DNA from: PALSA-911 sp963839645
GTDB taxonomy: Bacteria > Pseudomonadota > Alphaproteobacteria > Acetobacterales > Acetobacteraceae
Length of the DNA: 64,000 nt
Reading direction: 5' to 3'
Assembly: GCA_963839645.1 (NCBI GenBank)
Contig: CAWIVZ010000001.1
Location: 620,001-684,000 of the forward strand
Positions 54,651 through 63,128 of this stretch are shown in pieces. The translations under genes were made by a program, and so were the position numbers. The notes beneath the pieces were generated by a model, which worked only from the letters and a program-made list of their open reading frames with translations, did no database searches and was not told the origin of the DNA. Every line of letters begins with the position of its first letter. Position 1 is the stretch's first letter.

Positions 54651-55628
54651 ATGCGCATCGCTTTCACCGGAATTTCCCACTGGCACACGCCGTTCTTCCT
54701 CGACCCCGCCTTCGAGATCGACGGCGTCGAGGTGGTTGGCGTCACCGACCCCGATACCGACGCGGCGCACCGGATGCTGGCCGGCCGCCCCAGCGCGGTG
54801 TTCGCCGATATCGGCGAAATGTGCGAGACGCTGCGGCCGGACTTCGTCTTCGCGCTCGGTCGGCATTGCGACATGGCCGATACCGCGCGCCTGCTGATTG
54901 ACCGGCGCATCCCCTTCGCGATGGAGAAGCCCTGCGGCCTGAACCTGGCGGAAGTTTGCGACATCGCGGCACGGGCCAGCGAGGCCAACAGCTTCGCCGC
55001 GGTGCCGTTCGTGTTCCGACAGGGCCGCATGCTGCATACCATCCGCGAGCTGTCGGACGGCGCGAAGCCGGCCTACCTCACCTTCAAGTTCGTCGCCGGC
55101 GGCGTGGACCGCTATCGTGATGCCGGCTGCCCGTGGATGCTGGACCGCGCCACTTCCGGCGGCGGATCGACGCTGAACCTCGGCGTGCATTTCTTCGACC
55201 TGTTCCGCGTGCTGTGCGCGCCGGACGAGGCGGAGGTGGTGGCGGCGGCGTTCTCCAACAACATGGCCGGGCTGGACACCGAGGATCACGGCGTGGTCGT
55301 GCTGCGCGCGGGCAAGGCGACCTGCGTGATCGAGACCGGGTATTTTTTCCCGGCCCCGGTAGATACGTTCGACATGCGGTTTTCCATCCGCACGCCGAAG
55401 CACCACTTCATCGCGCCCGACAAGGACAGCCTGCAGATCGTCCACAGCGATCGGCGGATGGAGACTCGCCGCATGCCCACGACCAACGTGCCGTACTACG
55501 CCGATTTCCTGCGCGATACATTGTTCCGCCTGAGCACCGGCGCGCCGCCGATCGCCGATCTGTCGGACATGCGGGCGGCGATGGAACTGATCGACGCGGC
55601 CTATCGCATGGCGCCGCTGGCGGTTTGA
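54651..55628 (+). CDS. Gfo/Idh/MocA-family oxidoreductase
   Basis: The 325-residue product follows the Gfo/Idh/MocA plan: a Rossmann domain followed by an EKP motif (92-94, PFAMEKPCGLN) and a C-terminal substrate domain with GGGSTLNLGVHFFDLFRVLC. These enzymes oxidise sugars or inositols with NAD(P). The usual glycine-rich loop is altered to FTGISHWHTP, so cofactor binding may differ. It is tightly flanked by a hydrolase and the duplicated unknown protein, suggesting one pathway. Substrate unknown. Confidence 0.87.
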   Translation: MRIAFTGISHWHTPFFLDPAFEIDGVEVVGVTDPDTDAAHRMLAGRPSAVFADIGEMCETLRPDFVFALGRHCDMADTARLLIDRRIPFAMEKPCGLNLAEVCDIAARASEANSFAAVPFVFRQGRMLHTIRELSDGAKPAYLTFKFVAGGVDRYRDAGCPWMLDRATSGGGSTLNLGVHFFDLFRVLCAPDEAEVVAAAFSNNMAGLDTEDHGVVVLRAGKATCVIETGYFFPAPVDTFDMRFSIRTPKHHFIAPDKDSLQIVHSDRRMETRRMPTTNVPYYADFLRDTLFRLSTGAPPIADLSDMRAAMELIDAAYRMAPLAV

Positions 55629-55643
55629 AAAGAGGACAGGAAG

Positions 55644-56294
55644 ATGGCCGACAAGGGCTTACTGCTGGTCATGATCGACGTGGAGCCGGAGCACGAGGCC
55701 GAACTCAATCGCTGGTACGACGAAGAGCATTTCCCGGAACGGATGGTCTGCGAGGGCATTCTGAACGGACGGCGGATGATCGCGACCGAAGGCGAGCCGA
55801 AATACCTGGCCTATTACGACCTGGCAACACCGGCTGTGCTGCAGGCGCCGGCTTACCAGAAGATCGCCGCACGTACGCCCTGGACCACGCAGGTGTCGCG
55901 CCACTTCACCCGATCGATGCGCAATCTTTATGTCGAAATCCGGCCGGAGGTGGTGAACGGCCCGCGCAAGACCGGCACCGGCCTGCTGCTGGTGGCGATC
56001 GACGTGGCACCCGAGCATGAGGCGGAACTGCATCGCTGGTACGACGAGGAACACGTGCGCGAGCGCATGGCGATCCCGGGCTTCCTGCGCGTGCGGCGCT
56101 TCCAGGCGCTGGAGGGCGGGCCAAAATTTCTGGCGCTGTACGACATCGAAAGCCCGGAGGTTCTGGAAACGCCGGAGTACAAATACTGGAGCGGTCCGGG
56201 CACCACGGATTTCACCAAGCGCATCCGTCAGCATTTCAATCCGATCATCCGCAACGTCTATCGGCAGATCCGCGCCAGCGATTCCCGGCTGTGA
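55644..56294 (+). CDS. Uncharacterised protein with internal duplication
   Basis: The 216-residue protein is two repeats of about 95 residues (5-100 and 113-208). Each begins LLLVxIDVxPEHEAEL then RWYDEEH, where x varies between the copies. The pattern resembles dimeric alpha/beta-barrel (EthD- or DUF4286-like) proteins, which often act as monooxygenases or isomerases on quinones and polyketides. The duplication could make an internal dimer. It follows the oxidoreductase by 15 bases in one transcript. No function is assigned with confidence. Confidence 0.8.
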   Translation: MADKGLLLVMIDVEPEHEAELNRWYDEEHFPERMVCEGILNGRRMIATEGEPKYLAYYDLATPAVLQAPAYQKIAARTPWTTQVSRHFTRSMRNLYVEIRPEVVNGPRKTGTGLLLVAIDVAPEHEAELHRWYDEEHVRERMAIPGFLRVRRFQALEGGPKFLALYDIESPEVLETPEYKYWSGPGTTDFTKRIRQHFNPIIRNVYRQIRASDSRL

Positions 56295-56331
56295 CAGTGG
56301 TTCCCGGGGGACGGCAGGTCCTGCAGAACTA

Positions 56332-56420
56332 TGCTCTGACTTGGGATGGTTCAGCATGCGTCAGAGCACTAGCTTGATTTTGTGGGCCAATTCAGCCAAC
56401 GGGCTGAAGTGCCCGTTGGC
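56332..56420. terminator. Hairpins between convergent genes
   Basis: A 9-base arm pair TGCTCTGAC (56332-56340) and GTCAGAGCA (56360-56368) is followed by a perfect 10-base stem GCCAACGGGC (56395-56404) and GCCCGTTGGC (56411-56420). Both lie between the stops of two convergent genes. They could end transcription in both directions, although no long T-tract is present. Confidence 0.5.
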
Positions 56421-56429
56421 ATCGGACCA

Positions 56430-57797
56430 CTAGCTGCGGCCGGCTCCGTCATTGTTTTCCGGCGCCGGTGCCTGGCCTTGCGGCTTCTTTCGGGCCGGTC
56501 GCAAATGGATGGCCGTGCCTCTCAGGCGGGAGGTCTCGGCGGCGAACGCCATGAAATGGCTGTCGACGGATTGTTCGAGCGAGGTCATGGCCATCGTTCG
56601 GTCGCCACCGCGCAAACGGTCCTGCACGCGGCCGATGAAGTCCGCCATCAGCCCCTCGTCGCCGCCGCCATGCATGCCTTCGCCCGGGACGGACAACTGA
56701 CTTGTGCGCATGTCGTCGATGCGAAAATCGGTGACGGTGATCTCATTGCGCGTGAAATCGCCGGCAATCTCGCCATGGCTGCCCATCAGGTGGATGGTGC
56801 GGGTATTCTCCCGGGTAAAGCCGCTGACGGTCATGCTGGCATCCACCCCGTTGGCAAACCGCAGGCTGACCACCTGGTGATCGGCGACGTCATTGTCGCA
56901 ACGATAGACACAGCGGCCATACGGACCGTCGTGCAGCGCCAGCGCCAGCCCTTCGGCGCTCGTATCCAAGGAAACGACATTGTGCGGCCAGCGATCCGCC
57001 GGTGGAAGTTTCTCAAGATAGATGCGCTGCGCCGAATAGGGACAGACGCGTTCCACCTTGCAGCCCTGGTCGCAACGCTCGGTAGATCCCTCAGGCGCGT
57101 TGGCGGCGGAGAAATGGCCGAGGCCGCCGTAGGAATTCAGTTCGACACAAGGGGCGCCGATCAGCCATTGCAGTATGTCGAAGTCGTGGCAGGCCTTGGC
57201 CAGTATCATCGGCGATGACTTGTCAGCCCGGCGCCAGTTGCCCCGCACATAGCTGTGGGCGAAATGCCAATAGCCGACCTGTTCGGCATGCCGCACGGTC
57301 TGCAGCTGACCGATCACGTTGCGATCCAGCAATTCCTTGATGCGGGTGAAGAACTGGGTATAGCGCAGCACATGCGCGACGGTGATGTCGGCGCCGCGGC
57401 GGCGGGCGGACGCGAGCAGGCGGCGCACCTCGGGCTCTGTCGGACAGATCGGCTTTTCCAGCAGGATGCTCACGCCATGGCGGATGCCCGCCAGCGCCGG
57501 CTGCAGATGCAGCGCGTCGGGGGTGGCGATGATGATGGCATCGAGCTCGGTCTCGCGCCGCAGCAGGTCTTCCCAGGACAGGTAGCGGTGCTCGGGAGCG
57601 ACGCCGTGCTGTTCGCCGGCCGCGTGGAGGCGGTCGGTGCGTGGGTCGGCGATGGCAACAAGCCTGGCCAGGTCCGGACGGCGCAGGAGATAGGCGCCGT
57701 AGGTGCCGACGCCACGGCTGCCGGCACCGAGAATGGCGACCCGGACTTGTAACGGCCCAGGTGGGGGCCCAGGTGGGGAATCGGCTGGATCAGACAT
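56430..57797 (-). CDS. Gfo/Idh/MocA-family oxidoreductase with cysteine cluster
   Basis: This 455-residue NAD(P)-dependent dehydrogenase has the GAGSRG loop (24-29), EKP at 114-116 and a substrate domain. An insert with Cys242-x3-Cys246-x5-Cys252 in ERCDQGCKVERVCPYSA is present in some subfamilies and may bind a metal. The start overlaps the end of otsA by eight bases, so the two are translationally coupled. In the Bacillus ntd pathway a Gfo/Idh enzyme oxidises glucose-6-phosphate at C3, which makes a sugar-phosphate substrate attractive, but this is inferred only from context. Confidence 0.87.
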   Translation of the reverse strand: MSDPADSPPGPPPGPLQVRVAILGAGSRGVGTYGAYLLRRPDLARLVAIADPRTDRLHAAGEQHGVAPEHRYLSWEDLLRRETELDAIIIATPDALHLQPALAGIRHGVSILLEKPICPTEPEVRRLLASARRRGADITVAHVLRYTQFFTRIKELLDRNVIGQLQTVRHAEQVGYWHFAHSYVRGNWRRADKSSPMILAKACHDFDILQWLIGAPCVELNSYGGLGHFSAANAPEGSTERCDQGCKVERVCPYSAQRIYLEKLPPADRWPHNVVSLDTSAEGLALALHDGPYGRCVYRCDNDVADHQVVSLRFANGVDASMTVSGFTRENTRTIHLMGSHGEIAGDFTRNEITVTDFRIDDMRTSQLSVPGEGMHGGGDEGLMADFIGRVQDRLRGGDRTMAMTSLEQSVDSHFMAFAAETSRLRGTAIHLRPARKKPQGQAPAPENNDGAGRS

Positions 57798-59187
57798 CGG
57801 CGGGCTCCGGACAATTGACGGGATCGGCCTCCAGCGCCGCCAGAAAGCGTTGGCAGAACCGGCGCGCGGAGGAAGCGCGGATGCTGGCGAGCAAGGCCTT
57901 GTGGCGGGACTGGCGCTCCTCCAGCTTCATGTTGAGGCCCTGGTGCATGGCATTCGCCACTTCGTCGGAGTCGAACGGATTGACGATCAGCGCATCGGTG
58001 AGCTCCTCGGCCGCTCCGGCGAAGCGGGAGAGAATGAGCACGCCGGGATCGGACGGGTTCTGGGCGGCAATGAACTCCTTGGCGACAAGGTTCATGCCAT
58101 CGCGCAATGGCGTGACCACGCCAAGCCGCGCGTGGCGGTAGAAGCCGGCCAGGGAAGATCGGCGGACCGGGCGGGTGATGTGACGGATCGGCGTCCAGTC
58201 CGCCTCGGAATAGCGGCCATTGACCTCGCCGACGGCGCGATCGAGCTCCCGGCGCAGGCCACGGTAGTCAGCCAGCTCTTCGCGGGATGGCGCGGCGACC
58301 TGCAGGAACGTGACGCGCTTGCGGTGTTCGGGGTAGAGGGCAAACAGCCGGTCGATCGCCTGGATACGGTTGGGCAGACCTTTGGCGTAGTCCAGCCGAT
58401 CGATGCTGATGCCAAGCGGGCGGCCGTCCAGGCTCTGGACCAGGCCGTTTGCGGCCACGCTGGTAGCGTTGCGGGTGGCCATCGCGGTGAAGCTGGCGAC
58501 GTCGATCCCGATCGGCGCGACGATGGCCTGCACGGTGCGGCCGCCATAGGTGAACGTCGCTTCGCTGTCCGTTTCGACGCCGAGCAGAACGCGAACGCAT
58601 TGCAGGAAGGCATCCCGATAATCATGCGTGTGAAAGCCGATGACATCGCAGGCGCATAGCGCCTCGAGCAGTTCGGCGGCGCGAGGCAGGGCGCAGAACA
58701 GCGGCGGGGGCACGAAGGGTGTGTGCAGGAAGAAACCAATGCGCTGTTGCACGCCGCAGGCGCGCAGTTCATGTCCGACCGCGAGCAGTTGGTAGTCGTG
58801 CACCCAGATCCTATCATCGGGCCGCAACAAAGGCGCCAAGGCGGTGGCGAACGCGCGGTTGACGGCGCGGTAGCCCGCATAATCTTCCGGGCGGAAATTC
58901 ATCAGGCCAAGCCGGTAGAGCAGGAGCGGATACAGGGCGCCATTGGCGAAACCGGTGTAAAATCGGCGGTAGTCGGCCTCGCCGATATCGACAGTGGCGT
59001 AGGTGACCCCGTTGGCCTGCACAACGGCCGGGTTTTCCGACGTGAAGGTGGTACGGCGACCGCTCCAGCCGAACCAGAGAGAGCCCTTGGTGACAGCATC
59101 GGCCAAACCGACCGCAAGGCCGCCGGCGGCTGGATTGCGGTCCCCTGGAATCGGCACGCGGTTGGAAACAACGACAAGGCGGGACAT
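57790..59187 (-). CDS. otsA: Trehalose-6-phosphate synthase
   Basis: GT20 glycosyltransferase joining UDP-glucose and glucose-6-phosphate. It has GGLAVGLADAVTKGSLWFGW, the donor/acceptor motifs IWVHDYQLLAVG and GFFLHTPFVPP, SIDRLDYAKGLPNRI and the C-terminal RDGMNLVAKEFIA. The ATG at 59187 is preceded by GGAGG, which fixes the start; the longer in-frame reading is not used. Length is 465 residues. No otsB lies beside it on the same strand. The divergent HAD gene may supply the phosphatase. Close GT20 relatives make other alpha,alpha-linked sugars, so the acceptor may not be plain glucose-6-phosphate. Confidence 0.93.
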   Translation of the reverse strand: MSRLVVVSNRVPIPGDRNPAAGGLAVGLADAVTKGSLWFGWSGRRTTFTSENPAVVQANGVTYATVDIGEADYRRFYTGFANGALYPLLLYRLGLMNFRPEDYAGYRAVNRAFATALAPLLRPDDRIWVHDYQLLAVGHELRACGVQQRIGFFLHTPFVPPPLFCALPRAAELLEALCACDVIGFHTHDYRDAFLQCVRVLLGVETDSEATFTYGGRTVQAIVAPIGIDVASFTAMATRNATSVAANGLVQSLDGRPLGISIDRLDYAKGLPNRIQAIDRLFALYPEHRKRVTFLQVAAPSREELADYRGLRRELDRAVGEVNGRYSEADWTPIRHITRPVRRSSLAGFYRHARLGVVTPLRDGMNLVAKEFIAAQNPSDPGVLILSRFAGAAEELTDALIVNPFDSDEVANAMHQGLNMKLEERQSRHKALLASIRASSARRFCQRFLAALEADPVNCPEPADV

Positions 59188-59431
59188 AGGATCCTCCATG
59201 AAATCAGGGAAAACATCACAGTAACGTGATGTGTCTTTCATCGACCAAACCGGGCCGATCCCGAATAAATCGGAAAACTCCGGTTTCTTTCCGTTAACAG
59301 ACAATGGATTAAAAGTAATACTTGATCCTGTGTAATCTAGGCCAATATGAACCCGGGTCAAGTCTCCCCAGAAACATCGAACACAACTAATTTACTGTGC
59401 AGGAATTGATACACAATATTCGGGGCTTACC
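59188..59431. promoter_or_regulatory. AT-rich divergent spacer between otsA and the HAD gene
   Basis: This 244-base region is clearly richer in A and T than its surroundings and holds the promoters of two divergent gene pairs. A CGGAAA...TTTCCG repeat lies near 59272-59294. No -10/-35 pair or known operator is clear enough to name. Shared control of both sides is likely. Confidence 0.5.
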
Positions 59432-60142
59432 ATGATATTCAGGGCCTTTGCGACGGACTACGACGGCACGATTGCCCGTGACGGCATTGTCGATGCATCG
59501 ACCATCGCAGCGCTGGGGCGGCTGCGCGCCGCGGCATGCAAGCTGGTTCTGGTTACCGGACGCGAACTCGAGGATCTGTCGCAGTGCATGCCGCGCATGG
59601 ATCTCTTCGATTTGATCGTGGCCGAGAACGGCGCGCTGCTTCATCGCCCGGCCACGCAGGAGACGCGCATGCTGGCCGAGCCGGCTCCGGAGGCCTTCAT
59701 CGCACGTCTGCGTGAGATGGGGGTCGATCCGTTGTCGGTCGGCCGGTCCATTGTCGCGACGACGGTTCCGAACGATGTGAAAATTCAGATGGTGATCGAC
59801 GAGCTCGGCCTGGATCACGAAATCATCCTGAACAAGGGCTCGGTGATGGTTCTGCCATACGGGACCAGCAAGGAAAGCGGCTTGCGTGCTGCGCTGGATG
59901 AACTGGGAATCCTGCCGAGCGCGACGGTCGCGGCGGGTGACGCGGAGAATGACCTGCCGTTCCTCAATCTGTGCGGCATGACCGTCGCGGTGGCGAATGC
60001 CCTGCCCGTGCTGAAGCAGCATGCGCACCTGGTAACCAAGGGTAGCCATGGCGAGGGCGTGGCGGAACTGATCGACCGGTGGCTGGCCGGCAATCTCGTG
60101 GCCTTGCCCGCCGCGCAGACAGGCCGTGAACCATGCCGATGA
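59432..60142 (+). CDS. HAD-superfamily (IIB/Cof-type) phosphatase
   Basis: The 236-residue product has HAD motif I with Asp9 and Asp11 (TDYDGTIARDG), motif II LVTGRELEDL, a lysine in the NKGSVMV region and motif IV AGDAENDLPFLN. The C2-type cap places it with Cof-like and trehalose/sucrose-phosphate phosphatases. It is divergent from otsA across a 244-base spacer and overlaps the SIS gene by ten bases. It may dephosphorylate the otsA product, or an aminosugar phosphate as NtdB does in kanosamine synthesis. The exact substrate is not readable. Confidence 0.87.
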   Translation: MIFRAFATDYDGTIARDGIVDASTIAALGRLRAAACKLVLVTGRELEDLSQCMPRMDLFDLIVAENGALLHRPATQETRMLAEPAPEAFIARLREMGVDPLSVGRSIVATTVPNDVKIQMVIDELGLDHEIILNKGSVMVLPYGTSKESGLRAALDELGILPSATVAAGDAENDLPFLNLCGMTVAVANALPVLKQHAHLVTKGSHGEGVAELIDRWLAGNLVALPAAQTGREPCR

Positions 60143-61198
60143 CCCCTCCGGCTCGCGCCCCTGGTGCTGCGTGCCACGGCATCAGTTTCATGCGCGCGGA
60201 AACGCTGGAGGCGGGCGACGCGGTGCGGCGGTGCCTGTCCCAGCATGAAGCCTTTGCGGCTCTTGGATCGCGGCTGCGGGCACTCGATCCACCGTTCGCG
60301 GTGACGTGCGCACGAGGCAGCTCCTCCCATGTCGGGACATTTCTCCGTATGCTGCTGGCCCAGCGGCTTGGCCTGGTGGCCGCCGCGGCGATGCCGTCGC
60401 TGGCATCGGTGTACCACTGCCCGCAGCGTCTTCGCGGCGCGCTTTTCGTTGCCATATCACAATCCGGCCGCAGCCCCGACCTGATCGCCTCGGCCGAGCA
60501 GGCACGTGCCGGAGGGGCGCTGACGCTGGCGGTGGTGAACGATCCCGCATCGCCGCTGGCATCCGCCTGCGAGCTGGTGCTGGACATCGACGCCGGACCG
60601 GAACGCAGCGTTGCCGCGACGAAGACCGTGCTGGCGAGCCTGGCGGCAGCGTTGGCGCTGGTGGATGCGTGGCAGCCGGACCCGGCGGCAGGCGCGGCAC
60701 TGGCCGCCTTGCCGGAACGGCTGGCGGCGGCCGCATCGCTGGACTGGTCGTCCCTGACGGCGGTTCTCTCCGATGTCGATCGCCTCTTCACCGTCGGCCG
60801 CGGTCCGGCGCTCGGCATCGTGAACGAGGCTGCACTGAAACTATCGGAGGTGTGCGGCATCGCCAGCCTGGGATTCAGTGCCGCGGAGCTCGCGCATGGG
60901 CCGATGACGTTGGTCGGGCCTCGCTTTCCGGTCCTGGCGTTTGTGCAGAACGACGCGAGCCGATCACACACCGAGGCGTTTCTGACAACCCTGACGGCCC
61001 GCGTGCGCTCCGGTATTGGTGGCCGGGGGCAACGTCGCGGATGCCCGGGCCCTGCCGGTCCTGGCGCCATTGCAGCCCGCGGCAGATCTGTTGCCGATGC
61101 TGGTATCGTTCTACCTGGCCGCCGAGGCGGCCGCGCGAGCGCGCGGCCTGGATCCCGACCATCCCCCGAACCTGCACAAAATCACGCGGACCGTTTGA
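60133..61198 (+). pseudogene. SIS-domain sugar isomerase (GlmS C-terminal-like), frameshifted
   Basis: Two SIS domains are present (TCARGSSSHVGTFLRM and FVAISQSGRSPDLIASA; then TVGRGPALGIVNEAALKLSE and SAAELAHGPMTLV). There is no glutaminase domain, as in AgaS, FrlB or glucosamine-6-phosphate deaminase-like proteins. The frame breaks near 61005-61007 (one extra C), after which PVLVAGGNVADARALPVLAP continues to the stop at 61198. Repaired length is about 354 residues. It overlaps the HAD gene by ten bases. Function as an aminosugar phosphate isomerase/deaminase is inferred. Confidence 0.83.
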
Positions 61199-61214
61199 AC
61201 CCGCCGCCGCGGCG

Positions 61215-61685
61215 CTACCCGCCCACCGAGCATTGCTTGCGCATTTCCCGGCACACCCGCAGCACTCCCGCGACCACACGGGAGGTGGTCGAATCCTCGC
61301 CCGGTCCGTTGGTGCCGACGATCATCAACTGGGAGATCTTGTCGCTGAGCATGGTGACGCGGAGCGTGGCGGTGCGGTCCCCCTCGATCACGTCGATCCG
61401 GCGGCGCGCGGCGTCCTCGGCGGTGATCCGCACCGCCTGGTTCTGGCGGATGAGCTTCACCGCCGTCGCGTAGACGCGGGTCGCCGGCGCGTCCAGCACC
61501 ACGGTGGCGACGTCATAGCCCGGCTGGCCGTTCTGGGGTTGTTGCGCCAGCTGTTCCACCCGGCCGAGAACCTTCCGCGCGACGAACACCCATTGGGCGT
61601 TGGCGGGCCGAACTGGCAGGCCTGTTAGCAGCACGCCGGCAGCGAGCGCCAGGATGATGGCTGGCCGGCAGGTCGTGGATGTCAT
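61215..61685 (-). CDS. Secreted protein of unknown function
   Basis: A 156-residue protein with a Sec signal peptide of about 30 residues (ILALAAGVLLTGLPVRPANA, cleavage likely after ANA). The mature part has VATVVLDAPATRVYATAVKL and ISQLMIVGTNGPGEDSTTSR, resembling the DUF3568-like small periplasmic proteins, though I do not claim a match. Two cysteines near the C-terminus (CREMRKQC) could form a disulfide. It is convergent to the SIS gene and 134 bases from the divergent MFS gene. Confidence 0.7.
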   Translation of the reverse strand: MTSTTCRPAIILALAAGVLLTGLPVRPANAQWVFVARKVLGRVEQLAQQPQNGQPGYDVATVVLDAPATRVYATAVKLIRQNQAVRITAEDAARRRIDVIEGDRTATLRVTMLSDKISQLMIVGTNGPGEDSTTSRVVAGVLRVCREMRKQCSVGG

Positions 61686-61819
61686 GTCGCGTTTCCGTCC
61701 GCTGTGGGGGAGGATCGGTATCGATACAACAACAAGCGCGCGGCACGCGCCAGACCCCCGGCTTGTTCAGTCCGGTTGTCTGCCCGCATAGTCGTGCCCG
61801 GGGAAACGGGAAACCAATC

Positions 61820-63076
61820 ATGCATGATGCCGCTGTACGGGCCGATGGGCCTCGCATCCGGGGGAAAGCCGAAGCCGCCCCCGCCGATGCGCCACGGTCC
61901 TGGGCCATACTCATCGCGTTGCTGCTGATCAACCTGCCGACCGGGACGCTGTATGCATTCAGCGTCTTCATTCCGTATTACGAGGCTATCCATCAGGTTT
62001 CGCGTGCCACGCTGTCCACCATGTTCTCGGTTTCCACGATCGGCTTCACCGTGGGCATGCTGGTGGGTCCGGTCTGCTATCGCTGGGCCAGTCCGGCGCG
62101 GCTTGTGCTGGGGTTCGGGCTGCTGGTGGCGATGGGCTGGGCGCTCGCCGCGATGGCGCCCAACCTGGTGGTCCTGGCCATCGCCTACGGCCTGTTGTTC
62201 GGCCTGGGCGGCGGGTTTTGCTACAACCTGCTGGCGCAGATGCTGAACCTCAGCGTCTCCGCGCGCCGGCGCGGCATGGCCAACGGCGTCCTGACCGCGT
62301 CCTTCGCGCTGGGGGCCGCGCTGTTCGCGCCGCTCTGCGGCCTGGCATTGAAACAATATGGGCTGCGGCCGACGCTGTTCGGCATGGCCGGCATCACCCT
62401 GACCGCGACGCTGCTGGCAAGTGTGCTGGTTGCCAATGCCCGCGTCAGCCTGCGCACCGCCGCCAGCCTGCTGGGCAAGGCGCAATCCAGTCAGCCGGCC
62501 CGCACCTTTCCGCTGATGTGGCTGGGCTTCGCGCTGGGCGCCGGCGTCGGGCTGCTGAGCCTGTCCAGCGCTGCGCCGATCGTCGCCAGCTATGGCGGGC
62601 AACTGACGGAATCGCTGCTCGGCACCGCGACGGTGGCGATGGCGGCCACCATCGGCCGCCTGTGCGGCGGCGCGTTGTCCGATTGGCTGCCGGTGAAGGC
62701 CACCATCGTCGGCGCGCATGTGCTGGGGGCCGGGGCGATGGGGGGGCTGCTGCTGTATCCCTCGGCCGGCATGGCGGTGGCCGCGATGTCGCTGGCCTGT
62801 CTGGGCTACGGCCTGCTGTCCGGCAGCTACGCCGCAAGCCTGGCGCGGTATTTCGGTCCCGGCCTGTTCGGGCGGATGTCCGGGCGGCTGTACACGGCCT
62901 GGGGGTTGGCGGGCATCGCCGGCCCCTGGGTGGCGGGCACCGCGTTCGACCGAACCGGCGCCTACACCGCCGCCATCGTGATCGCCGCCTGCGCGATGTC
63001 CGTCGGCGCCGTGCTCAGTCTGGCGCTGCCGCCGGCGCCGGTGCCCTCGCGCGCCCCGGCTCTGCGCACCCGGTAG
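61820..63076 (+). CDS. MFS transporter, oxalate/formate antiporter-like
   Basis: The 418-residue protein has about 12 membrane helices starting ILIALLLINLPTGTLYAFSV. The OFA-type features are GLLFGLGGGFCYNLLAQMLN and a loop SARRRGMANGVLTASFALGA. A second GRMSGRLYTAWGLAGIAGPW near the C-terminus also fits. OFA transporters move oxalate, formate or other monocarboxylates. The ATG at 61820 is favoured because upstream in-frame sequence lacks helices. Substrate unknown. Confidence 0.87.
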   Translation: MHDAAVRADGPRIRGKAEAAPADAPRSWAILIALLLINLPTGTLYAFSVFIPYYEAIHQVSRATLSTMFSVSTIGFTVGMLVGPVCYRWASPARLVLGFGLLVAMGWALAAMAPNLVVLAIAYGLLFGLGGGFCYNLLAQMLNLSVSARRRGMANGVLTASFALGAALFAPLCGLALKQYGLRPTLFGMAGITLTATLLASVLVANARVSLRTAASLLGKAQSSQPARTFPLMWLGFALGAGVGLLSLSSAAPIVASYGGQLTESLLGTATVAMAATIGRLCGGALSDWLPVKATIVGAHVLGAGAMGGLLLYPSAGMAVAAMSLACLGYGLLSGSYAASLARYFGPGLFGRMSGRLYTAWGLAGIAGPWVAGTAFDRTGAYTAAIVIAACAMSVGAVLSLALPPAPVPSRAPALRTR

Positions 63077-63128
63077 CCCGATCCGCGCTGCGATTGTATA
63101 GACCACGGCAGGCAAAAGGGACCCGCGC

